Below the pieces are notes generated by a model. It was not told the DNA's origin. It worked only from the letters and a program-made list of their open reading frames with translations, and ran no database searches. Shown in pieces: positions 6,370-13,108 of a DNA stretch of 24,464 nt. Within the stretch, counting starts at the first letter, position 1; every line of letters begins with the position of its first letter. Source of the stretch: a virus; IMG/VR virus record IMGVR_UViG_3300032893_000270, positions 1-24,464 of that record. One strand, given 5' to 3'. The translations under genes and the position numbers were made by a program.

Positions 6370-7716
6370 ATGACGAAGCTTGCACATATCGCGGACCGCG
6401 TCCTGAACCGGCCGCTAATGATCCATCCGGACAAGCTGTCGCTTATCGCGTCGATCTTGGATGGCAGGATCGGGATCGATGGCGCCGATCTGCGCGCGCA
6501 AGACGTCTCGGCTGAAGAAGCCGGCGCAATGATGGGCGCCGGTCCGGAAGCGTCGCGTTACGTCGGACAGTATGCGCTGAACGATCCGAACGATCCGAAG
6601 TCCGGCCGCAAGCCGTACCGGACGACGGCGGACGGCGTCGCGATTATCCCGGTCCTTGGATCGCTGGTGAACCGCGGCAGCTGGCTTGATGCCATGTCGG
6701 GCGTGACGTCTTACGAGAAGCTGAAGTTCCAGATCGCCGCGGCCGCGCGCGACAAGGACGTGACGTCTATCATTCTCGATATGGACAGCCCGGGCGGCGA
6801 AGCCGTCGGCGCCTTCGAAGTCGGCGACGTTGTCGCGGAAGCCGCGCGCGCGAAGGAAGTCGTCGCAGTCGTCAACGGCATGGCGGCCAGCGCCGCCTAT
6901 GCGATCGCGTCGCAGGCGTCGCGCATCATTACGACGTCGTCCGGGATTTCCGGATCGATCGGCGTCGTCATGCTTCACGCCGACTACTCCGTCGCGATCG
7001 CGAACAAGGGGATCAAGCCGACGCTGATCCACGCCGGCGCGCGCAAGGTCGACGGCAACCCCTATCAGCCGTTGACCGATGACGTGAAAGCCGAACTGAA
7101 GGGCGAAATCGATCGCTTCTATGATCTGTTTGTAACAAGCGTCGCCGTCGGCCGGGCCGGCATGACGGAAGAAGCAATTCGCGCAACAGAAGCGCGAACA
7201 TACATCGGGGCCGATGCAGTCGCGGTCGGTCTTGCCGATGCAGTCGGTAGTTTTGAAAGCGCGCTTTCCGAACTGTCGGCCAAACCCGCGGCTGTCAAAC
7301 TGTCCCTCAAGCTCAACAATCCGAAAGGATCATCCATGACTGACAAGACTTTCACGCAGGCGGATATCGACGCGGCCGTTCAGGCTGCCGTTGCGCAGGC
7401 GACCGCCCCGAAGGCGCCGACCGCCGCGGACGCCGCTGCGTCCGAACGCGCCCGGCTCGCTGCCATCATCGCGCTTCCCGAAGCGAAGGGTCGGGAAGGT
7501 CTTGCGCTTGCGCTGGCGACCACGACCGACATGACCGTCGATCAGGTCAAGGTCGCGCTGGTAGCTGCGCCCGTTTCTGTTGCTGGCGCCCGCGCCGCCG
7601 ACAGCGATATCGGCCTGTCCGTCGACCCGGGCAAGTCGCAGCAGCAGAACAGTCAGAACACGTCCGCCATGTGGGACAATGTCCTGACCTCGCGAGGAAT
7701 GAAGATCGCCAGCTGA
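6370..7716 (+). CDS. Prohead protease (peptidase S49, lambda gpC-like) with in-frame scaffold domain
   Basis: This 448-residue protein matches lambda gpC (439 residues) in design. The protease part (about 85-300) has the SppA/ClpP fold signatures: ILDMDSPGGE at 135-144, the nucleophile Ser174 in MAASAAYAIAS, GSIGVV at 195-200, and a candidate general base Lys226 in GARKVDGNPYQPLTD, the equivalent of the SppA Ser-Lys dyad. It cuts the scaffold and other head proteins during prohead maturation. From residue 323 the chain becomes an Ala-rich helical scaffold with its own start codon (separate entry). The ATG at 6370 follows a weak GAGG at 6358-6361. It is preceded by a terminator-like hairpin. 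Confidence 0.92.
   Translation: MTKLAHIADRVLNRPLMIHPDKLSLIASILDGRIGIDGADLRAQDVSAEEAGAMMGAGPEASRYVGQYALNDPNDPKSGRKPYRTTADGVAIIPVLGSLVNRGSWLDAMSGVTSYEKLKFQIAAAARDKDVTSIILDMDSPGGEAVGAFEVGDVVAEAARAKEVVAVVNGMAASAAYAIASQASRIITTSSGISGSIGVVMLHADYSVAIANKGIKPTLIHAGARKVDGNPYQPLTDDVKAELKGEIDRFYDLFVTSVAVGRAGMTEEAIRATEARTYIGADAVAVGLADAVGSFESALSELSAKPAAVKLSLKLNNPKGSSMTDKTFTQADIDAAVQAAVAQATAPKAPTAADAAASERARLAAIIALPEAKGREGLALALATTTDMTVDQVKVALVAAPVSVAGARAADSDIGLSVDPGKSQQQNSQNTSAMWDNVLTSRGMKIAS
7336..7716 (+). CDS. Nested capsid scaffold protein (lambda Nu3-like), internal start within the protease gene
   Basis: An in-frame ATG at 7336 (residue 323 of the protease) is preceded by AAAGGA at 7324-7329, six bases upstream, an ideal ribosome-binding site inside a coding sequence. 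It would give a 126-residue protein beginning MTDKTFTQADIDAAVQAAVA. It is Ala-rich and helical, with a coiled-coil-like start, as expected of a capsid scaffold. In lambda, Nu3 is made in the same way from the 3' part of gene C. The scaffold would assemble inside the prohead and be degraded by the protease from the same gene. The internal SD and the change in composition are seen directly; the role is by analogy. Confidence 0.75.
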   Translation: MTDKTFTQADIDAAVQAAVAQATAPKAPTAADAAASERARLAAIIALPEAKGREGLALALATTTDMTVDQVKVALVAAPVSVAGARAADSDIGLSVDPGKSQQQNSQNTSAMWDNVLTSRGMKIAS

Positions 7717-7767
7717 TCGGCGCTCTTTAGTCCATCCCTCAAACCCTCCCGATAGACGGAGAAAGCA

Positions 7768-8445
7768 ATGTCAACTGTCTTCAACGAAGCCCGTCATTCG
7801 GGCGAATTTATTATCTCGGAACTGGACGGCCACGGCAGCCGCGATAATATCGTCATTCAGGCGTCGACGCAGACGATCGTTCCCGGCGCCGTGCTGGGCG
7901 GTATTGACGTCGTCGCTAGTGCGACGTCGTCGGCCGCTGCCGACAGCGGCAACACCGGCAACGGCACGTTCACGCTGGACGCGACCGCCCCGGTCGGGTC
8001 GGGCGCGATCGATGGCGTTTATCGCGCCATCTGCATCGCGGCCGCGACCAACTCCGGAACCTTCGCCGTGTTCGACCCGAACGGTCGCGAAATCGGCAAG
8101 GTCGTCGTCGGCGCGACCTTCAACAATCAGATCAAGTTCGTCATCGCGGACGGCGCGACGGACTTCGTTGTCGGCGATGCCTTCAGCATCACCGTCGGCG
8201 TCGACCCGCTTTCCGGCCGGCAGTATGTCGCGCTCAACCCGTCCGGGACCGACGGTTCGCAGATCGCCGCGGCGATCGCGATCTATGCGGCCACCACCGA
8301 CAACAGCAACACCGCGGCGATTTCGGCGATCACCCGCATGGCTGAAGTCAATTCGCAGACGATCACTTGGCCGGCCGGCATCACTGCCGCGCAGAAGGCT
8401 GAAGCGATCGTCCAGCTTCGGAAGGCCGGCATCAGCCTGCGCTGA
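7768..8445 (+). CDS. Head decoration protein, lambda gpD family, long form
   Basis: This 225-residue protein begins with a gpD-like arm, HSGEFIISELDGHGSRDNIVIQ, and lies just before the major capsid gene, as D does in lambda. gpD trimers clamp the capsid lattice after expansion. Lambda gpD is 110 residues; here a roughly 100-residue Gly/Ala/Thr-rich segment (about 48-150) with TGNGTFTLDATAPVGSGAIDG and an FVVGDAFSITVG strand is inserted before the core resumes at GRQYVALNP. Inserts of this sort are known in long-form relatives and would project from the capsid surface. A strong GGAGAA precedes the start at 7768. An intrinsic terminator follows the stop. Confidence 0.85.
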   Translation: MSTVFNEARHSGEFIISELDGHGSRDNIVIQASTQTIVPGAVLGGIDVVASATSSAAADSGNTGNGTFTLDATAPVGSGAIDGVYRAICIAAATNSGTFAVFDPNGREIGKVVVGATFNNQIKFVIADGATDFVVGDAFSITVGVDPLSGRQYVALNPSGTDGSQIAAAIAIYAATTDNSNTAAISAITRMAEVNSQTITWPAGITAAQKAEAIVQLRKAGISLR

Positions 8446-8473
8446 TCGTCGCCGACATCGCTGACCAACCGTT

Positions 8474-8509
8474 AAGGGCGGCGCCTCCGGGCGTCGCCCT
8501 TTCTGTTTT
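8474..8509 (+). terminator. Intrinsic terminator between decoration and major capsid genes
   Basis: A 12-bp stem with one G-U pair joins 8474-8485 to 8490-8501 around a four-base loop (TCCG). It is followed by a T-rich tail, TTCTGTTTT, ending at 8509. It lies in the 103-base gap before the capsid gene, whose own SD (AAAGGGA) is at 8532-8538. It may separate two levels of expression or need antitermination. Confidence 0.75.
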
Positions 8510-8548
8510 CGCAACTCGCAACCTCCATCAGAAAGGGACCAACAGACC

Positions 8549-9565
8549 ATGTTGGACATCTTCAATAGCAATGCGTTCGGCGTGGTTTCGCTGACCGACG
8601 CGATCAACAAACCGCTGTTTGCGCCGGGTCGTCTCGGCCAGATGGGCCTTTTCACCGAACGCGGCGTTTCGACGACGACCATCGTCCTTGAGGAAAAGGC
8701 CGGCAACCTTATCCTGATCGCACCTTCGCCGCGCGGCGGCCCGGGCGCGACCCTCGATAAGAAAAAGGCCGACAGCCGCGCGATCGTCGTCCCGCATTTC
8801 GAAATCAATGACGCGATCTATGCGGACGAGGTTCAGGGCGTCCGCCAGTGGGGCACCGAAAACCAGCTGATGACCGTCATGGGCATGGTCGCGGATCGCA
8901 TCGCGATCCATAAGCCATCCCATGAAGTGACGCTGGAATATCAGCGCATTGGCGCCGTGAAGGGCGTCATCACTTACGCCGACGGTTCGACGACCGACCT
9001 GTTCGCCTTCTTCGGTATCTCGCAGGACACCGAACTGGCCTTCGACCTTGATAACAAGGCGAACGGCGCGCTTCGCATGTTCTGTCAGCAGACGATCCGC
9101 CAGATGGCTACCAATCTCGGCGGCCTTCCGTTCACCGGCGTTCGCGCGCTCTGCGGCGACGCGTTCTTCGATCACCTGCTGTCGAACGCGGAAGTCCGTG
9201 CCAGCTTCCTGAACCAGCCGGGCGCCGACAACCTGCGCGATCCCTACGTCAATTTCGGCGGCCAGACTTACGGCCAGTTCGAATTCGGCGGCATCGTCTG
9301 GGAAAACTATCGCGGCTATGTCGGCAACACGACGTTCATCGATACCGACCATTGCCACCTGTACCCGGTCGGCGTCCCGAACCTGTTCCGGACCTACTTC
9401 GCGCCGGCGGACTACATCGAAACCGTCAACACGATGGGCCGCCGCCTGTACCTGAAACAGTACCGGATGGACAACGACAAGGGCGTCAATCTGGACAGCC
9501 AGATGAACGCGCTGTCGCTCTGCACCCGTCCGAAGGCGCTCCTGAAGGGCCGCCGCACCTCGTAA
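8549..9565 (+). CDS. Major capsid protein, lambda gpE family
   Basis: This 338-residue protein (lambda gpE is 341) is the main shell subunit with the HK97-like fold. Family features are visible from the N-terminus: FNSNAFGVVSLTDAINK, GLFTERGVSTTTIVLEEKAG, then LIAPSPRGGPG and the VPHFEINDAIYADEVQGVR segment typical of gpE proteins. Later come GDAFFDHLL and WENYRGYVG, and a C-terminal YLKQYRMDNDKGVNLDSQMN with LCTRPKAL. A strong SD AAAGGGA precedes the start by ten bases, fitting high expression. A hairpin spans its stop codon. No cleavage site is evident. Confidence 0.95.
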   Translation: MLDIFNSNAFGVVSLTDAINKPLFAPGRLGQMGLFTERGVSTTTIVLEEKAGNLILIAPSPRGGPGATLDKKKADSRAIVVPHFEINDAIYADEVQGVRQWGTENQLMTVMGMVADRIAIHKPSHEVTLEYQRIGAVKGVITYADGSTTDLFAFFGISQDTELAFDLDNKANGALRMFCQQTIRQMATNLGGLPFTGVRALCGDAFFDHLLSNAEVRASFLNQPGADNLRDPYVNFGGQTYGQFEFGGIVWENYRGYVGNTTFIDTDHCHLYPVGVPNLFRTYFAPADYIETVNTMGRRLYLKQYRMDNDKGVNLDSQMNALSLCTRPKALLKGRRTS

Positions 9566-9579
9566 GCGGCGCCGCCTTC
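9544..9579 (+). other. Hairpin spanning the major capsid stop codon
   Basis: An outer 5-bp arm (9544-9548 with 9575-9579) and an inner 6-bp GC arm CGCCGC/GCGGCG (9551-9556 with 9566-9571) enclose a nine-base loop ending in the TAA stop. No U-run follows, so it is not a standard intrinsic terminator. It could stabilise the capsid mRNA or act as a weak block. Confidence 0.35.
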
Positions 9580-9615
9580 GTTACCTGACTTCGCTTTCAA
9601 CTGAGGCTTTCGCCG

Positions 9616-10011
9616 ATGCCGACACCGTTCGCAGATCGGGCCGCAAGGCTCGCCGCTTCGATCAATAAGGCGTTCGGCGAAAGCTTCACGTTCCTTCCGT
9701 TCACGTCATCGGGCGACGTGAACCTTCCGAAAATTCCCGACGTCTCGCGCTCGCAGTTCGACGCGACTGGACAATGGGACGGCCCGACGAAATCCGACAT
9801 TCCGCATGCGCGCGGGTCGATCCAAGACGACAACGCGCACGGCTGGACCGCTTCGAAGCCGTCCGTCTGCATCGCTGATGCGGCGCTGAACTGGACGCCG
9901 AAGCGCGGCGATCGATGCCTGCGCCAGTTGGACGGCTCTGTCTATGAAATCAGTTCGACCGCCCCGGACGGCTTCGGCTCAACCTTCTTTTTCCTGACGG
10001 CGCGCAAATGA
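9616..10011 (+). CDS. Head-completion / head-tail connector protein, gpFII-like
   Basis: This 131-residue protein lies right after the capsid gene, the place of lambda FI/FII. Its C-terminal half (about 85-131) reads DAALNWTPKRGDRCLRQLDG, then YEISSTAPDGFGSTFFFLTA. This is a beta-rich pattern of a 'what the sensor needs to know' kind seen in small gpFII-like head-tail attachment proteins, where a conserved DG turn precedes the final strand. The N-terminal half has FADRAARLAASINKAFGESFTF. Such proteins bind the portal-gpW end of the filled head and take part in tail docking. The stop overlaps the next start (ATGA). The assignment relies on position and pattern, not on a decisive motif. Confidence 0.6.
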   Translation: MPTPFADRAARLAASINKAFGESFTFLPFTSSGDVNLPKIPDVSRSQFDATGQWDGPTKSDIPHARGSIQDDNAHGWTASKPSVCIADAALNWTPKRGDRCLRQLDGSVYEISSTAPDGFGSTFFFLTARK

Positions 10012-11096
10012 CCCTTGTCCGAACTGCGCTGCGGCTGGCCGCGGTCAATGCGCTGCAAGGCGCCAACGCGACCAGCGGTCCGACGATCGCGAAGAACCGC
10101 GTCTATGACAGCCGCATCAGCGATTTCGATCCGGAAGCCTACCCGGACGACGCGCTTCCGACCGTCATCATTCTGGCTGATCAGGACGAGGGCGAACAGT
10201 TGTCGAAACAGAACGGCGGGCCGCCGTTCGACCGTCATGTCGATCTGGTCTTCGAACTTGGCATGATCCAGAAGGTCCGCGACGATAACGGGACCGATCT
10301 GATCTATCCGCAAACCGACGCGCAGCTGGAAGCCGCGCTGGACATGCTGGAATTCCAGATCGCGCGCCGGCTCGGCTATGACCCGGACGCCTCCGCGACG
10401 CTGTTCCGAAGCTTCGCGCGCCCGCTGAAGACCGATTGCCATCGGCAGGTCATGGACGACGCCGGCGTGAAGATCGCCTGCCGGCTTCTGACTTGGACGT
10501 GCAAGGTCAATGACGATCAGGTTCGGATCGTCAACGAAAAGAACACGCTGCCGTATGGCTTCAACGTGCTTCCCGAACCGCTGCGGCGCGTCGCGCATGC
10601 GCTGCCGAACGGGTCCGGCTTCGACATCTGCGTCGCGATCGCCAAGGCGCTGACGCCGCTTGTCGCGCCGTCGCTTGACGAATTCGTCATGAACGCCGTC
10701 GCAAAGGATTTAAGCGCCATGAACTTTAACGTCGACATCTTGAGCGGGCTTGACGTTCCGCAGGTTCTGGCGTCGGCGTCCGCCGGTCAGATCGATTACC
10801 AGCTGGGCTGCGTCGACGTTATTTCGACGTCCTATCAGAACCTCGTTTTGGATCAGGACGTCGCAAGCCTGTCCGTCGTTGGCTGGCCGCGCTTCGGCGT
10901 CGAAGCGAAGCTGATCCTTCAAATCACGAACAACGGCGCTTTTGCGATCAACGGCTGGCCTGCCGGGACGAAATGGGTCGGCGGCGTTCCGCCGACCGTC
11001 ACGCAGGGCGCCGGCTCCAAGGACATCGTTGTTCTCACCACTCCGGACGGCGGCCAAACCATCTTCGGCAACATCGTCGGCCAGAACTACCAATAG
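10008..11096 (+). CDS. Tail-terminator-like protein fused to a C-terminal beta-rich module
   Basis: This is a 362-residue protein. The N-terminal part (about 1-175) begins VRTALRLAAVNALQGA and has DALPTVIILADQDEGEQLSK and a VDLVFELGMI strand, resembling minor tail/tail-terminator proteins of the gpU/gpJ type that cap the tail tube at the head end. A linker (about 176-237) follows. The C-terminal module (238-362) is different: it ends in repeated strands with ITNNGAFAINGWPAG, WVGGVPPTVTQGAG and DGGQTIFGNIVGQ, a pattern I know from Gly-rich jelly-roll-like modules in phage tail-fibre proteins. An in-frame ATG at 10719 (residue 238) has AAAGGA at 10703-10708, so the module may also be made alone. 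Function is inferred from position. Confidence 0.55.
   Translation: MTLVRTALRLAAVNALQGANATSGPTIAKNRVYDSRISDFDPEAYPDDALPTVIILADQDEGEQLSKQNGGPPFDRHVDLVFELGMIQKVRDDNGTDLIYPQTDAQLEAALDMLEFQIARRLGYDPDASATLFRSFARPLKTDCHRQVMDDAGVKIACRLLTWTCKVNDDQVRIVNEKNTLPYGFNVLPEPLRRVAHALPNGSGFDICVAIAKALTPLVAPSLDEFVMNAVAKDLSAMNFNVDILSGLDVPQVLASASAGQIDYQLGCVDVISTSYQNLVLDQDVASLSVVGWPRFGVEAKLILQITNNGAFAINGWPAGTKWVGGVPPTVTQGAGSKDIVVLTTPDGGQTIFGNIVGQNYQ
10719..11096 (+). CDS. Possible internally initiated C-terminal module (alternative product)
   Basis: The ATG at 10719, in frame with the larger gene, is preceded ten bases upstream by AAAGGA. It coincides with the border between the tail-terminator-like part and the beta-rich module, starting MNFNVDILSG. 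It would give a 125-residue protein. The coincidence of start signal and domain border is seen; actual use is inferred, and spacing is at the long end of the useful range. Confidence 0.35.
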   Translation: MNFNVDILSGLDVPQVLASASAGQIDYQLGCVDVISTSYQNLVLDQDVASLSVVGWPRFGVEAKLILQITNNGAFAINGWPAGTKWVGGVPPTVTQGAGSKDIVVLTTPDGGQTIFGNIVGQNYQ

Positions 11097-11108
11097 GAGA
11101 TCGCCTAA

Positions 11109-11519
11109 ATGACCATTCAGCTTTCGACCGCCGTCCGCAATGCTCGCCTTGATGCCATCGAAACCGCGATCGGCGTATCCGCCAAATTGCAAATTTGGAC
11201 CGGCTCGATGCCGGCGAACTGCGCCGCGGCCGCGACCGGCACGAAAGTCCTTGACGACGCGCTGGCGTCGGACTGGATGGCGAACGCCGCCAGCGGCCAG
11301 AAGAGCATGAACGGCCTTCCGGTCGCCGGCACCGGCATCAACGGCGGCGGCACCGCGGGATATTTCCGCATCTATGACAGCGCCGGCACGACCTGCCATC
11401 TGCAAGGCACCGTGACAGCGACGGGCGGCGGCGGCGACATGACGATCGACAACACGTCGATTGCGAACGGTCAGACCGTCAACATCACCGGGTTCACGCT
11501 GACGGACGGCAACGCCTAA
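11109..11519 (+). CDS. Small Gly/Thr-rich phage structural protein, function unknown
   Basis: This 136-residue protein belongs to a family I have seen in prophages: an N-terminal helix RNARLDAIETAIGVSAKLQI, then the motif IWTGSMPANCAAA, an LASDWMANAASGQK stretch, and a core GTAGYFRIYDSAGTTCHLQG followed by Gly/Thr-rich beta strands (TATGGGGDMTIDN). The all-beta look fits a virion component, but no function is established that I can name. A good SD (AGGAG) lies at 11096-11100. Gene order places it in the accessory block between head-completion and tail sheath genes. A 9-bp hairpin covers its stop codon. Confidence 0.6.
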   Translation: MTIQLSTAVRNARLDAIETAIGVSAKLQIWTGSMPANCAAAATGTKVLDDALASDWMANAASGQKSMNGLPVAGTGINGGGTAGYFRIYDSAGTTCHLQGTVTATGGGGDMTIDNTSIANGQTVNITGFTLTDGNA

Positions 11520-11530
11520 TCGGCGTTGCC
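11508..11530 (+). other. Perfect 9-bp hairpin covering a stop codon
   Basis: GGCAACGCC (11508-11516) and GGCGTTGCC (11522-11530) form a perfect stem around a five-base loop that contains most of the TAA stop. The tail TTGAGGCTTT has few U residues, so termination would be weak; transcript stabilisation is an alternative. Confidence 0.5.
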
Positions 11531-11557
11531 TTGAGGCTTTGAGGGAAGGGCGCACAG

Positions 11558-11986
11558 ATGGCCACTTACGTTTACAAGATCGCGGACGGGTCGCTCTATT
11601 CGTGGAACGCCAATGATGGCGATCCCGTCGCCTCCGACGCGACGCTGGCTGCGGCCGGGCTTGCCAAGGTCACGGGGCTTTTGCCGCTCGACGCAACCCA
11701 TGCCTGGGATGCGCCGAGCAAGTCGGTTGTCGTCGTTGCGGCGCCGGTTGTGCCGAACAACGTCGAGACGTGGAAATTCATTCTGCTTTTCACGCCGGCC
11801 GAGCATGCGGCGATCGCGGCCTCGACCGACCAGCGCGTGACGCAGTTTATGCTCGCCGTCCAGGTCGCGCAGACGATCAACCTTAATGATCCGATTGTGC
11901 AGGGCGGCGTCAACTATCTGGCTTCGATCGGGCTTCTGACGCCGGCGAACGCCGCGCTCATTCTTTCCGGACAAGCGAGCCAGTAA
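11558..11986 (+). CDS. Hypothetical phage protein (142 aa)
   Basis: I do not recognise a named family. The N-terminal part reads TYVYKIADGSLYSWNANDGD, a beta-hairpin-like start seen in short phage accessory proteins, followed by LAAAGLAKVTGLLPLDATHAW. From residue about 68 (NNVETWKFILLFTPAEHAAI) it becomes mostly helical, ending with a run of hydrophobic helices around VQVAQTINLNDPIVQGGVNY. An N-terminal beta part and C-terminal helical part could mean a chaperone or small structural protein, comparable in layout to tail-fibre accessory proteins. It lies 38 bases after the previous gene and one base before the next. Confidence 0.55.
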   Translation: MATYVYKIADGSLYSWNANDGDPVASDATLAAAGLAKVTGLLPLDATHAWDAPSKSVVVVAAPVVPNNVETWKFILLFTPAEHAAIAASTDQRVTQFMLAVQVAQTINLNDPIVQGGVNYLASIGLLTPANAALILSGQASQ

Positions 11987-11987
11987 G

Positions 11988-12776
11988 ATGCCGGGCGGCT
12001 TTCCTGAAGGCTGGAATATTTGCAACGGGCAATCGGTTGGCGCTGCGTTTAATTCACCGCCGGGAACCCCGGTCACTTGCGGTGCGGCCAATGCAAAAGG
12101 ATCATGGACGCAATTGACGGCATCATGCCCGCGCGACGTCGCGATGATCGGTTTGCTTGTTTCGACTAACGTCAGCAATCATGTCAATGTTATCGACGTT
12201 GCCGTCGGTGCGTCAGGTTCTGAGGTCATTGTTGTCAGCAATCTGTTGAGTAGCAGTTCGCAATGCTTTTTCTTCATCCCGCTATCCATACCAGCCGGAA
12301 GCAGGATTTCTGTACGAGGGCAGAGTTCGACCGCTGCTGATACGGCAGTAGTGTGGGCTCAACTATTCGATGCCTCCTTTACTCAGATGGAGGGGGTAGC
12401 CGGCTATGACAGTATAGGGTTTAGTTCCGCCACGACACTTGGCACGCCCTTCACTCCCGCCGGCTTTGCGAAATCGGCGTGGACCCAAGTCATCGCCTCT
12501 ACTGTTCGCGACTATATGGGGCTGATGTGCTCTTTCGACGGGCAGGGCACCAATGCTTATTACGAACTGGCAGCTATCGACATTGGCCTTGGAGCAAGCG
12601 GATCAGAGGTTGTTCTGATCCCCGATATTCCCGCCTATACGGCGGGCACGGCCATAAACGGCGGCAATGGGTTTTATCCCGTTGATGTCCCATCAGGATC
12701 GCGCCTCTCGGTTCGCGGTGCCATTGCCTATAATCCTCCGACAATGGGCGCAACACTTTACGGGGCCTACAAATGA
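11988..12776 (+). CDS. Duplicated beta-module protein, AT-richer than neighbours (possible virion-surface or receptor-binding protein)
   Basis: This 262-residue protein consists of two copies of one module. Copy A (residues about 36-112) and copy B (about 161-244) share AK-S-WTQ-A-S-RD near their starts, then the identical GASGSEV (74-80 and 202-208), then PAGSRISVRG / PSGSRLSVRG near their ends. Each ends in strands with an aliphatic-aromatic pattern. The fold looks like a jelly-roll or carbohydrate-binding-like sandwich, but that is inference. Two 60-base lines inside the gene are 50% GC, against 68% for a line I counted in the capsid gene, and codons rare elsewhere (ATA, AGT, TTA) occur, so it is probably a later arrival. 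It lies one base after the previous gene and overlaps the next by four (ATGA). Confidence 0.6.
   Translation: MPGGFPEGWNICNGQSVGAAFNSPPGTPVTCGAANAKGSWTQLTASCPRDVAMIGLLVSTNVSNHVNVIDVAVGASGSEVIVVSNLLSSSSQCFFFIPLSIPAGSRISVRGQSSTAADTAVVWAQLFDASFTQMEGVAGYDSIGFSSATTLGTPFTPAGFAKSAWTQVIASTVRDYMGLMCSFDGQGTNAYYELAAIDIGLGASGSEVVLIPDIPAYTAGTAINGGNGFYPVDVPSGSRLSVRGAIAYNPPTMGATLYGAYK
12093..12323 (+). repeat. Internal duplication, copy A
   Basis: This is the first copy of the duplicated protein module described for the 262-residue gene. It pairs with 12468-12719. The two share the GASGSEV and SGSR-SVRG blocks at matching positions, but the DNA has diverged, so the duplication is old. Confidence 0.7.
12468..12719 (+). 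repeat. Internal duplication, copy B
   Basis: This is the second copy of the module at 12093-12323, with the same order of motifs and a slightly longer segment (AYTAGTAINGGNGF) before the final strands. Confidence 0.7.
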
Positions 12777-13096
12777 CATGGACCGTTGATAGTTCCGGCT
12801 CTCAGACCGCGACGATCGGGACCGAGCATGTGCTCGACGCGCCGACGACAGCTGCGACCTACGTCCTTTCCGTCGATACCAAAAATCTCGCGCTCGGCGA
12901 CCTGGTCGAGTTGCGGGTTTATGACATGGTCGACGGCACCAATTATGCGCAAGTCTGGAAAGGATCGTTCCAGCATGTGCAGATCAATGCCGGCAAAGTG
13001 TCGCCGCCGGTCGCCGTGACGACGCAGGCGAAGTTCACGCTGAAGCAAACCGCAGGCACCGGGCGCGCTTTCCCTTGGAGCGTTCGCCGCATCTAA
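12773..13096 (+). CDS. Small beta-rich phage protein, function unknown
   Basis: This 107-residue protein resembles short proteins found in many prophages near tail genes. It has an N-terminal WTVDSSGSQTATIGTEHVL, a central TYVLSVDTKNLALGDLVELR, and the conserved-looking end SPPVAV, then FTLKQTAGTGRAFPWSVRRI. The pattern is a small beta sandwich without helices. Its location after the duplicated-module protein and before the repeat protein suggests a virion-surface or tail-decoration role, but no function has been assigned that I can cite. Start ATG overlaps the previous stop (ATGA), indicating co-translation. Confidence 0.6.
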   Translation: MTWTVDSSGSQTATIGTEHVLDAPTTAATYVLSVDTKNLALGDLVELRVYDMVDGTNYAQVWKGSFQHVQINAGKVSPPVAVTTQAKFTLKQTAGTGRAFPWSVRRI

Positions 13097-13108
13097 GGAC
13101 GCGCACCG

